Part shown: in pieces, positions 1 to 6,292 of the stretch
Layout: every line of letters starts with the position of its first letter
Position numbering within the stretch: position 1 is the stretch's first letter
Assembly: GCA_026713285.1 (NCBI GenBank)
Contig: JAPOOT010000223.1
Location: 1 to 8,829 of the forward strand
From: Gemmatimonadota bacterium
GTDB taxonomy: Bacteria; JAAXHH01
Reading direction: 5' to 3'
DNA length: 8,829 nucleotides
Program-made: the position numbers and the translations under genes
Notes under the pieces: generated by a model
The model's input: only the letters and a program-made list of their open reading frames with translations
What the model was told of the DNA's origin: nothing
The model's database searches: none

Positions 1-122
1 CCGATATCCTGATCCTTCGTGTAATAAATCGTACGTTCGATATGGCCGTTCAGGCAGTCCCTGTAGAAGGTCAGCGCGGCTTCGCACTCGCCGTTGAAGG
101 CCAGGTAGGGGATCAGTTTCAT
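1..122 (-). CDS. VOC (glyoxalase-fold) PhnB-like protein, N-terminal part
   Basis: Only the first 40 codons are in the window; the gene runs off the left edge. The peptide begins MKLIPYLAFNGECEAALTFY, which is the typical opening of PhnB-like proteins of the vicinal-oxygen-chelate superfamily: a beta strand (PYLxFxGxCEEAL) followed by a helix ending FYRDxLNGHI. Family members are small (about 130-160 residues) dimeric proteins of mostly unknown function, sometimes annotated as 3-demethylubiquinone methyltransferase-like, and they act in the cytoplasm. The ATG at 120-122 is preceded by a strong ribosome-binding site, GAGGAG (131-136), 8 nt upstream, which settles the start. The gene is divergent from the ankyrin-repeat gene. 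The substrate and the metal-binding residues cannot be judged because they lie outside the window. Confidence 0.8.
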   Translation of the reverse strand, partial: MKLIPYLAFNGECEAALTFYRDCLNGHIERTIYYTKDQDI

Positions 123-424
123 TACGGCAACTCCTCGGTTTGACTGGGTAGCGGGATTGAGATGCATACCGGTACGCTTTCTATTGCCTATGCAGTGAAG
201 AAAACTGTCACGGAACTTCCTGTCAACCACGACCCGGGATCATGCGCCGCTAGTCCTTGACAGCGAGGGGTTTTCGGTTAGGTTGAACCCACGTTCCGGC
301 CTGAATGTTCGTAGCGAACACCCCAATTCACGGCACCCTGGTGCTCAGATTCTCCATTGACTGCCGTTCCCGCTGCGAATCTGAGGCTTCCGGATTCAAC
401 AAGGATTTTAAGGAAATCCAGTTT
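123..424. other. Divergent intergenic region
   Basis: About 300 bp separate the VOC gene (minus) from the chosen start of the ankyrin gene (plus). Two perfect TTGACA hexamers face outward: 221-226 on the minus strand and 257-262 on the plus strand. Neither has a good -10 hexamer at 16-18 nt (the minus one is followed by TTTCTT at 17 nt, the plus one by AGGTTG), so they are only weak promoter candidates. The frame of the ankyrin gene is open back to an ATG at 305, which would add 40 residues. That stretch has no ribosome-binding site and no ankyrin character, so I treat it as non-coding. Confidence 0.4.
164..177. promoter_or_regulatory. Dyad-symmetric site in the VOC gene leader
   Basis: A 14-bp dyad with one mismatched pair is centred on the perfect 8-bp palindrome TACCGGTA (167-174). 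It lies about 42-55 nt upstream of the VOC start codon. The position and symmetry would suit a dimeric repressor or activator, but an 8-bp palindrome can occur by chance and no second copy was seen. Confidence 0.2.
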
Positions 425-1732
425 ATGTGCGCAACCGGCATCCAAAACGACTCGGAAGCACTCCTTGCATCGGCCTGGATCTGGGGCGATCCCAGTCAGG
501 CGAAAAAGCTGCTGGACAACTACCCCGCACTCGCCGGAGCAAACATCCACACCGCCTCTGCCACCGGAGACGTGGACACGGTTTCGCGCATCCTGCAGAC
601 CGAACCCGCTGCCGCCGCGGCGAAGGGCGGTCCCAGAAACTGGCCCCCGATACTCTACGTGACCTGGTCGTGCTTTCTTACGCGCCGTACCGACGAGATG
701 GTCCGGATCCTGAAGCTTCTGCTTGCGCACGGGGCCGATCCGGACAGCTATTGGGTGAATGACTCGGACTGGAAGGAATCGGCCCTTTACGGGTGCGTGG
801 AGAACAACTGCGTCGCGGCCGCCCGGGTGCTGGTTGACGCCGGCGCCAATCCCAACGACAACGAGTCACTTTATCACGCCTGCGAGAAGTTCAACCTCGA
901 GTTGCTGGAGACCGTGGCTGAAAACGGACTGGAACCGGAAGCGGTCTCCTACTGCATCAAGCACGCCATGGACATGAACTGGACGGAGGCGATCCTGTGG
1001 TTTATGGACCAGGGTGCGGATCCCGACGCCATCCATCCTTCCGACCACGAAACCTCCCTGCACTGGGCGGTCAAGAGAAACTGCAGCCTGGAAGTGATCG
1101 AAGCGCTGTTGGATGCCGGAGCGGATCCCAATGCCCGCACCTCTACCGGGAAGAGTTCGGCGCCGGGGATCGCCGGATGGACGCCACTCGATTTTGCGCT
1201 TCGGCTCGGCCGGCGCGATGTAGCGGAAATCCTGGAAAGGCGCGGCGCCGTCCCGTCTCCCATGTCCGAGTACGACCGTTTCGTGGTTGCCTGCGCCAAC
1301 ACCGATCTCGAAGTCGTTGAAGCGTTGAAGGACCGTCACCTGCCGGACTTGAACGACGACGACCGCACGCTGATCAGCCACGTGGCCCAGATGGACAACT
1401 GGGACGCGGTGCGCCTCATGGCGGACCTGGGCTGGCCGATAGACGCGAAAGGCTGGATGGATGCCACGCCCCTTTACTGGACCCTGTGCAAGGGGCAACC
1501 CGAAACGCTCCGGTTCCTCCTGAAGCGCGGTGCTTCCACCGAATCCATCGGCGGCTACTTTCAGCATCCCGTTCACACCACGGTCTATTGCCAGTGGAAC
1601 CGGGGAAAGGGCGATTATCCCGCTGCGCTCGAGATACTCCTCGGACACGGACTGGCGATTCCCGATGGTTTTCATCCATGCGGCAATGAAGCCATGGACA
1701 GGATCCTGTCGCGGTACGTAAACGCGGTTTAG
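425..1732 (+). CDS. Ankyrin-repeat protein
   Basis: This 435-residue protein is built almost wholly of degenerate ankyrin repeats. Recognisable repeat ends include LLLAHGADPD (98-107), LVDAGANPN (136-144), FMDQGADPD (193-201), LLDAGADPN (228-236), GWTPLDFALRLGRRDVAEIL (251-270), and, more weakly, LLKRGAST (365-372) and LLGHGLAI (405-412). Ankyrin repeats form stacked helix pairs used for protein binding, so a partner-binding role is likely but the partner is unknown. I see no signal peptide, membrane segment or enzyme domain, so it is probably cytoplasmic. I prefer the ATG at 425 because TAAGGA (410-414 region) lies about 10 nt upstream and the repeats begin soon after; an upstream in-frame ATG at 305 has no ribosome-binding site. 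It seems to be a single-gene unit, with its own intergenic regions on both sides. Confidence 0.85.
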   Translation: MCATGIQNDSEALLASAWIWGDPSQAKKLLDNYPALAGANIHTASATGDVDTVSRILQTEPAAAAAKGGPRNWPPILYVTWSCFLTRRTDEMVRILKLLLAHGADPDSYWVNDSDWKESALYGCVENNCVAAARVLVDAGANPNDNESLYHACEKFNLELLETVAENGLEPEAVSYCIKHAMDMNWTEAILWFMDQGADPDAIHPSDHETSLHWAVKRNCSLEVIEALLDAGADPNARTSTGKSSAPGIAGWTPLDFALRLGRRDVAEILERRGAVPSPMSEYDRFVVACANTDLEVVEALKDRHLPDLNDDDRTLISHVAQMDNWDAVRLMADLGWPIDAKGWMDATPLYWTLCKGQPETLRFLLKRGASTESIGGYFQHPVHTTVYCQWNRGKGDYPAALEILLGHGLAIPDGFHPCGNEAMDRILSRYVNAV

Positions 1733-1753
1733 GACCAGGATGCAAACAGCTCG

Positions 1754-1815
1754 TGGGCTGGTATAGAGCGAGCCGTACGGTGGGATGGGCTCGACGGACC
1801 GAAGGTTGTAGCCCA
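1754..1815 (+). terminator. Nested inverted repeats downstream of the ankyrin gene (possible terminator)
   Basis: An inner stem CGAGCC (1769-1774) / GGCTCG (1788-1793) with a 13-nt loop is enclosed by an outer pair TGGGCT (1754-1759) / AGCCCA (1810-1815). It begins about 20 nt after the stop codon. No T-tract follows, so this is not a classical intrinsic terminator. It could be a 3'-end stabilising structure or a weak terminator. It also lies directly in front of the promoter of the next operon. Confidence 0.3.
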
Positions 1816-1817
1816 AC

Positions 1818-1846
1818 TTGACAACTGGGTATTTGATCGGTATATA
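1818..1846 (+). promoter_or_regulatory. Sigma70-type promoter of the yggX-radical SAM operon
   Basis: A perfect -35 hexamer TTGACA (1818-1823) is followed after exactly 17 nt by TATATA (1841-1846), which matches the -10 consensus at its first four bases. Transcription would begin near 1853, leaving a leader of about 65 nt before the start codon at 1919. This is the best promoter match in the window. Confidence 0.6.
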
Positions 1847-1918
1847 CCCTGTGTCACGATCCAGTTCAAGTTAGTCAGATCCTAATGTAATGACGTCAGG
1901 ATGACGAGGAGGCACTGC

Positions 1919-2194
1919 ATGGCCCGCATGGTCCAATGCATAAAGCTCAACAAAGAACTCGAAGGTCTCGAATTCGTACCATTCCCCAACGAGCTTGGCC
2001 AGCGCATCTACGACAACATTTCCAAAGAGGCCTGGCAGATGTGGATCCACCATTCGGTCATGGTCATCAACGAGTACCGCCTGAATCTCGCCACGACCGA
2101 AAGCCAGGAAATCTACGACCGGCACCTGGAGGAATTCCTTTTCGGCGAGGGCGCCGAAATGCCTCCGGGATACCGCCCTCCCCAGACGAAATGA
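1919..2194 (+). CDS. yggX: YggX-like oxidative damage protection / Fe(2+)-trafficking protein
   Basis: The 91-residue product has the same length as Escherichia coli YggX and its conserved pattern: Cys7 in the opening MARMVQC, then FPNELGQRIYDNISKEAW (about 20-37), a W/H-rich stretch ending HHSVMVINEYRLNL, and the C-terminal FLFGEG...PPGY. YggX proteins are small cytoplasmic proteins that help protect iron-sulfur clusters from oxidative damage and have been linked to iron handling; Cys7 is important in the enterobacterial protein. The ATG at 1919 is chosen because GAGGAGG (1906-1912) lies 6 nt upstream. An ATG at 1901 would add six residues and precede that site. A strong promoter (1818-1846) lies upstream, and the radical SAM gene starts 34 nt after the stop, so the two are probably co-transcribed. 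Confidence 0.93.
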   Translation: MARMVQCIKLNKELEGLEFVPFPNELGQRIYDNISKEAWQMWIHHSVMVINEYRLNLATTESQEIYDRHLEEFLFGEGAEMPPGYRPPQTK

Positions 2195-2228
2195 CCCCCG
2201 GTCGCCCGCACTGCCGCGTGGTTCGATC

Positions 2229-3677
2229 ATGAAACGTGATGATGGCATCCTCCTCATTTCCTGCTATGAACTGGGTCATCAGCCCTTCAGCCTCGCTTCC
2301 CCCGCGGCCCGCCTGAAGTCCGAAGGATACAAAGTCTCCGTAGTCGATGCCGCGATCGAGCCGATCCCGGAAGATGCAGTCCGGCGTGCCGGGTTTATCG
2401 GCATCTCGGTTCCCATGCATACGGCCATGCGGGTGGGGATGGACCTGTCGGGCCGAATCCGGAAACTCAATCCGGACGCGCACCAGTGCTTCTACGGACT
2501 CTACGCCACGCTGAACGCAGACTATCTCCTGTCCCACGGCGCCGATTCGGTAGTCGGAGGCGAATTCGAACAACCGCTCTGCGACCTTGTGGACAAATTG
2601 TGCGCGGGCGATCCCGCCATGCCGGATCCCGATCCGGCCACCGCACCATCCACCGCGCCACATCTTTCCCGCCAGACCTGGCTGGTCCCGGATCGCGGCA
2701 GTCTGCCCGCCTTGAAACGGTACGCCCAGCTGGACACCGGAACGGAGACGCTGCCTGCCGGTTATACCGAGACCACGAGGGGTTGCCTCCATACCTGTTT
2801 GCATTGCCCGATCACGCCGGTGTACAACGGCCGGTTTTTTGCCGTACCCGCCGACGTGGTGCTCGCCGACATAGCCCAGCAGGTGCGCATGGGCGCCCGC
2901 CACATCACCTTCGGCGATCCGGATTTCCTGAACGGTCCGACCCATGTCCTACGCATTCTGCGCAGACTGAAGGACGCCCATCCCGGAATCACCTTCGATT
3001 TCACCACCAAGATCGAACATGTCCTCCGGCACGCTGAGTTTTTCCCCGAGGCGAAGGCGCTCGGCGCGCTTTTCGTCGTATCGGCCGTCGAATCGGTCAG
3101 CGATCTCGTGCTCTTGCGCCTGGAGAAAGGTCACACTCGGGAGGACATCGTCCGGGCACTCGCCATCCTCCGGGACGCGGACCTGCCCATGCGGCCCTCG
3201 CTGGTGGCCTTCACACCCTGGACGACGCTGGACGACTATCTGGAACTGCTGGATTTCGTCGAAGTTCACGACCTGGTCGATCACATCGACCCGGTGCAGT
3301 ACACCATACGACTGCTCGTGCCGCCCGGTTCGGCCCTGCTGGAAACAGTGGATGCCGGGACCTGGATCGGCGAGCTGGATGAAGCCGGGTTTACTTACGA
3401 GTGGAGCCATTCCGATGCTAGAATGGACCACCTGCATCGGCGGGTTTCCCGTTTAGTGGAAGAAGCCGACGCTTCGGGGGAGGAGCGGGACAACCGGAGT
3501 ATCTTTCACCGGATCCGGCGCCTCGCCGCGGAGACTGCCGGGGTCGAAGCGGTCGACGTACCCATGGAACGGCCCTTTGAAGTCCTGTCGCCGAAACGGC
3601 GGCGGATCCCCAGGCTGACCGAGGCCTGGTTCTGCTGAGCGGAGCCCACGGCGAGCCGGAAAGGCTCGTTCATCTGA
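2229..3677 (+). CDS. Radical SAM selenoprotein with CUAEP tail (in-frame TGA read as selenocysteine)
   Basis: Conventional reading gives 469 residues ending ...RLTEAWFC before the TGA at 3636-3638. The same frame continues with Ala-Glu-Pro-Thr-Ala-Ser-Arg-Lys-Gly-Ser-Phe-Ile to a TGA at 3675-3677. I call the first TGA selenocysteine (residue 470 of 482), making a C-terminal Cys469-Sec470-Ala-Glu-Pro. From memory, NCBI names a radical SAM family for exactly such a CUAEP/CCAEP tail. Residues 1-125 resemble a Rossmann-like B12-binding domain (SEGYKVSVVD, FIGISVPMHT, GADSVVGGEFE) but lack the DxHxxG cobalamin-ligand motif. The radical SAM core starts near 178 and carries CxxxCxxC (Cys186, Cys190, Cys193) for a [4Fe-4S] cluster; GARHITFGDPDF (222-233) is a typical following strand. 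The core ends near 375 and is followed by an all-helical C-terminal region. The substrate is unknown. The ATG at 2229 has only a poor ribosome-binding site and may depend on yggX translation 34 nt upstream. A bSECIS-like hairpin follows the TGA. Confidence 0.85.
3639..3670 (+). promoter_or_regulatory. Bacterial SECIS-like hairpin for the TGA at 3636-3638
   Basis: The stem CGAGCC (3652-3657) / GGCTCG (3663-3668) encloses a five-base loop GGAAA (3658-3662), and two G-U pairs can extend it outward (3650-3651 with 3669-3670). There are 19 nt between the TGA and the apical loop, and the loop begins with GG. Known bacterial SECIS elements lie directly after the UGA inside the coding region, with a small apical loop carrying a G in its first two positions, which is the binding site for SelB. 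This hairpin meets both points. A competing pairing uses GAGCC at 3642-3646. The same structure could act as a weak terminator, but no T-tract follows. Confidence 0.65.
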
Positions 3678-3711
3678 GCTTTATGGGTTGAATAAGCTTT
3701 ATGCGTGGAAA

Positions 3712-4911
3712 TCAGGAAGCATACCCGTCCTGGACGGGTCCGCAATGCTGCGACCGGGCGGGCGCCCGGTACTGCACGCGGTGATTGGGCGTCTCGAGGC
3801 GGATGCCGCCCTGCTGTTTCGAAGTAAGACAATGATCGAGGATGCCGCATACGGTCAGCGTCCGTTCAACCGGAATTGGTGAAACGCCGGTCTCGAACAT
3901 CTCGTCGATCCTGGAAACCAGGCAGGCCGAGTAGGTAACCGGCGGAGTGGGCGGCAGGAAGAACTGGGTCGAACAGGGCTCAGGTTCGTCTTTGAGGCGG
4001 GCGGCGAAACAGTAGTCGCCTATCGCGCCGTTGAGCATGAGCAGCGTGGTCTGAAGACCGTCCATGTGTTCGATGAAGTAGGCGGCCGGGTCAGTAGCGA
4101 GCCGGTGCAATTCGCCCGTTCCCAGCAGGTCCTGCGTGCGGCCGTCCTGCTCGGGCAGTCCCTTCGGACTGTCGCAGCGCGACAGCGCCGATTCCAGCAG
4201 TTCCTTCGAGTAACGTCCCTGTTCGCCGGCCTCCCACACCGCGTCACCCACGATCATCTGGACCGACCTGACGCCCGTCTCGCCACCCCTGCGACGCTCG
4301 ATCATGCACTGCATGGCCTCGAGTGCGTGATAGTCCATGGCGTCCGAACCGCCGACCCCCACCATCAACGCTTCGTCGATATCGCATTCCAGCGGCAATT
4401 CGAGGTCGGGCAGCCGCCATGTGACCGGAAGGCTCGAACCGGCGAGCACGGGAAAACCGAGCCGCTTGGAATCGGCCACCATTTCCAGGCCCCTTGCGAA
4501 GCTGTAGGAGAGATTCTTGTCGTTGTAGACCGGCACTGAGCGGCCGTCCTGCTCGAAGACTTCCACGCAGGCCTTGAACATCTCGTAGCGCGGGTAGAGT
4601 TTCTGTCCCTTCTCGTTATCCGGATAGTCGCCGTGTTCGCAGATAATCAGGATCCCGTCCACCGCCAGGGAATCCCCGCCGCGCCGCAGGGCTTCGGCTA
4701 TGGTGGGATAGACCTCGAAACCGAACTCGCGGGCGCGGTCTGTGCTCTGGTCGCCTTCGGGACGCTGATCGACGTAAAGCGACACGACCTCGACGTCCGG
4801 CCTGCGCCAGCGGCCGGAATGCGGATAGCCGACGAGGAACCGGTCCGCGAAGTGCTGCGAGTGGGAGAGGTAGGTGTAGATTGAACTGATGACGGCGAGC
4901 CGCTTCGGCAT
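3712..4911 (-). CDS. Conserved protein of unknown function, second of two tandem paralogs (possibly Gfo/Idh-like)
   Basis: This 399-residue protein is clearly homologous along its full length to the gene just upstream (4915-6108). It opens with a beta strand and helix (KRLAVISSIYTYLSHSQHFADRF, broken here at residues 4-26), then LYVDQ (45-49), EHGDYPDNEKGQKLYPR (92-108), VPVYNDKNLS (126-135), LAGSSLPVTWR (156-166), HALEAMQCMIERRRGGETGV (195-214) and PVERTL (347-352). The N-terminal alpha/beta part and the H-(A/G)-LExxQ segment recall Gfo/Idh/MocA oxidoreductases, but no clear glycine-rich nucleotide loop is present, so this is a weak inference. There is no signal peptide or membrane segment. 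The ATG lies 3 nt after the stop of the upstream paralog and GGAG (4922-4925) lies inside that gene's end, so translation is probably coupled. The last 16 residues have no counterpart in the paralog and are encoded by two perfect inverted repeats. Confidence 0.8.
   Translation of the reverse strand: MPKRLAVISSIYTYLSHSQHFADRFLVGYPHSGRWRRPDVEVVSLYVDQRPEGDQSTDRAREFGFEVYPTIAEALRRGGDSLAVDGILIICEHGDYPDNEKGQKLYPRYEMFKACVEVFEQDGRSVPVYNDKNLSYSFARGLEMVADSKRLGFPVLAGSSLPVTWRLPDLELPLECDIDEALMVGVGGSDAMDYHALEAMQCMIERRRGGETGVRSVQMIVGDAVWEAGEQGRYSKELLESALSRCDSPKGLPEQDGRTQDLLGTGELHRLATDPAAYFIEHMDGLQTTLLMLNGAIGDYCFAARLKDEPEPCSTQFFLPPTPPVTYSACLVSRIDEMFETGVSPIPVERTLTVCGILDHCLTSKQQGGIRLETPNHRVQYRAPARSQHCGPVQDGYAS
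3723..3739. repeat. Perfect inverted repeat inside the 3' end of the second paralog
   Basis: ACCCGTCC (3723-3730) and GGACGGGT (3732-3739) are perfect complements around one central base. The sequence encodes GPVQDGY near the C-terminus of the minus-strand gene and sits 46-62 nt beyond the stop of the converging radical SAM gene. It may help end transcription between the convergent genes, although no T-tract follows on either strand. Confidence 0.5.
3753..3770. repeat. Second perfect inverted repeat, GC-rich hairpin
   Basis: ACCGGGCG (3753-3760) and CGCCCGGT (3763-3770) are perfect complements around GG, giving a 7-bp GC-rich stem with a 4-nt loop. It lies 13 bp from the previous inverted repeat and encodes YRAPARS of the minus-strand gene. 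Together the two hairpins fit a role in 3'-end formation at the convergent junction. Confidence 0.5.
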
Positions 4912-4914
4912 GGT

Positions 4915-6108
4915 TCAATATCTCCAGAAGGTGGAGTTTTCAGGCGCAGGGTATTCGACGTCGAGATGGGGCGTTTCCAGCCTTGCCTGTCCTTCGTGCA
5001 GGCTGTCGACGCCGGCCGCGGTCAGTCCGGTAGTCAGGAGGGTCCGCTCGACGGGATAGGCGGCTTCGCCGGTCAGGAACATCTGTTCCACGTTGTTGAC
5101 CTGCGGCGAGAAGAAGTTGGCCAGCGAGGTGCGCGCGGGCGGCATGGGCAGGTACATCTGGGTCGACAGCGGTTCGCTGCGCCCCGACAGGCGAGCCGCG
5201 AAGTTGAAGTCTTCGACCAGCCCGTTAAACAGGATCATGGTGCACTTGACCCCGTCGCGGTGCTCGTAGGTGTAGGCCACGGGATCCTCCACCATCCGCT
5301 TCATCTCGTTGATGGTCGGGAAGATATTGTTGAACCCGTCGCGGGATGGTTTCAGCGTGTGACTGCGACACAGTGCCGCTTCGAAGAGTTCACGGGACCA
5401 CACTTCGTCGTGGAAAGCCTCCCAGAATGCCTCGCCCCGACGGGCGTGGAGCCAGGAGACGCCCGACTCGCCGCCCTTGCGCCGTTCGACCATGCATTGC
5501 AGGGTCTCCAGGCCGTGGAAATCGTAACTGTCGACCCCGCCGTAGCATACGCACACGGCTTCTTCGACCTCGGCGTGAAGCGGCATGTCGACGGAGGGCG
5601 TCCGCCACGTGACCGGCAGGCTGGATCCGGCCATGAAAGCAAAACCCAGGCGCTGCGAGGTATCGTACATTTCCCTGGCCCAGTCCCAGTTCCACGACAG
5701 GTGCTTGTCGTTGAATATGGGAACGGAACGGCCGCTGCGTTCATAGACTTCCACGATCTCACGGAACAGTTCGTAGCGCGGATATAGCCGTTGTCCCTTT
5801 TCGTTGGCCGGATACTCGCCGTGCTCTCCCACCAGGAGGACGCCGTCCACCCGCAGCGATTCGCCGCCGAGGGTGAGGGCGTCGGCGACCGTGGGATAGA
5901 TCTCCATCTGGGGGAAACGGGCGGCGCGGTCCCTGCTCAGATCCTTCTCGCCCACCTGGTCCACGTAAAGGGAGACCAGGTCCATGGGCGGATGGTGATG
6001 CCGGCCGCCCCAGCCGTAGCCCTCGAGAAACCGGTCCACGATGTGCTGTGTGTGCGCGTAGGGGTGATAAATGGTCGTAATCGCAGCGATCTTGGGTCTG
6101 TTGGACAT
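4915..6108 (-). CDS. Conserved protein of unknown function, first of two tandem paralogs (possibly Gfo/Idh-like)
   Basis: From the ATG at 6108 the product is 397 residues, MSNRPKIAAITTIY onward, and it aligns end to end with the next gene. Shared motifs are LYVDQ, EHGEYPANEKGQRLYPR, VPIFNDKHLS, MAGSSLPVTWR, HGLETLQCMVERRKGGESGV, FAARL, LSTQ and YPVERTL. The spread of invariant His, Asn, Lys, Arg and Glu residues suggests an enzyme active site rather than a structural protein. The fold may be a divergent Gfo/Idh type; I do not recognise a characterised family. The frame is open back to a TTG at 6168 and an ATG at 6135, but none of the candidate starts has a good ribosome-binding site; I chose 6108 because the paralog begins at the matching residue. 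No signal peptide is seen. It is separated from the paraslipin gene by about 184 bp holding a tandem repeat, so it may have its own promoter. Confidence 0.8.
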   Translation of the reverse strand: MSNRPKIAAITTIYHPYAHTQHIVDRFLEGYGWGGRHHHPPMDLVSLYVDQVGEKDLSRDRAARFPQMEIYPTVADALTLGGESLRVDGVLLVGEHGEYPANEKGQRLYPRYELFREIVEVYERSGRSVPIFNDKHLSWNWDWAREMYDTSQRLGFAFMAGSSLPVTWRTPSVDMPLHAEVEEAVCVCYGGVDSYDFHGLETLQCMVERRKGGESGVSWLHARRGEAFWEAFHDEVWSRELFEAALCRSHTLKPSRDGFNNIFPTINEMKRMVEDPVAYTYEHRDGVKCTMILFNGLVEDFNFAARLSGRSEPLSTQMYLPMPPARTSLANFFSPQVNNVEQMFLTGEAAYPVERTLLTTGLTAAGVDSLHEGQARLETPHLDVEYPAPENSTFWRY

Positions 6109-6160
6109 GGTATCGGAACGCTTCGGTTGCTCCATAAAATAGTTGCGAGACCGGGACAAA

Positions 6161-6240
6161 GCCGGCAAGGGGCATGCGAGGCCGGGCCAGACTTCGCAAG
6201 GCCGGTTAGGGGCATGCGAGGCCGGGCCAGGCTAAGCAAG
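6161..6240. repeat. Two-copy 40-bp tandem repeat
   Basis: Units 6161-6200 and 6201-6240 are directly adjacent and identical at 35 of 40 positions; both contain AGGGGCATGCGAGGCCGGGC near the middle. A partial third copy (GCCGGGC-GGGCCAGGC type sequence) follows at about 6241-6257. The repeat lies in the gap between the paraslipin gene and the first unknown paralog, just upstream of the latter. It is GC-rich and non-coding; its role is unknown. Confidence 0.85.
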
Positions 6241-6249
6241 GCCGGGCCG

Positions 6250-6277
6250 GGCCAGGCGGACTAGACCGTGCCTGGCC
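6250..6277 (-). terminator. GC-rich hairpin after the paraslipin gene (possible terminator)
   Basis: GGCCAGGC (6250-6257) and GCCTGGCC (6270-6277) form a perfect 8-bp stem with a 12-nt loop, starting 15 nt after the stop of the paraslipin gene on the minus strand. No T-tract follows, so it is at best a non-canonical terminator. Its position at the end of the nfeD-paraslipin unit supports a 3'-end role. Confidence 0.4.
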
Positions 6278-6292
6278 GTGGTATGGCGGAAG

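Noticed and set aside
305..424. N-terminal extension of the ankyrin protein from the ATG at 305
   Set aside because: No ribosome-binding site precedes it, and the added 40 residues lack ankyrin character; the ATG at 425 has a fair site.
866..1816. Long open frame of 316 codons on the minus strand opposite the ankyrin gene
   Set aside because: It is antisense to a clear repeat protein, its product resembles no family, and GC-rich genes often leave such open shadows.
3636..3638. Reading the TGA as a simple stop or as a pseudogene lesion
   Set aside because: The Cys-TGA-Ala-Glu-Pro order and the hairpin at the right distance fit selenocysteine better; the rest of the gene is intact.
3677..3703. 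9-bp direct repeat AGCTTTATG (3677-3685 and 3695-3703) and a 5-bp hairpin in the convergent gap
   Set aside because: Too short and too weak to call a terminator or attachment site.
3688..3882. 64-codon plus-strand frame after the selenoprotein gene
   Set aside because: It overlaps the end of the second paralog, has no ribosome-binding site, and its product resembles nothing known.
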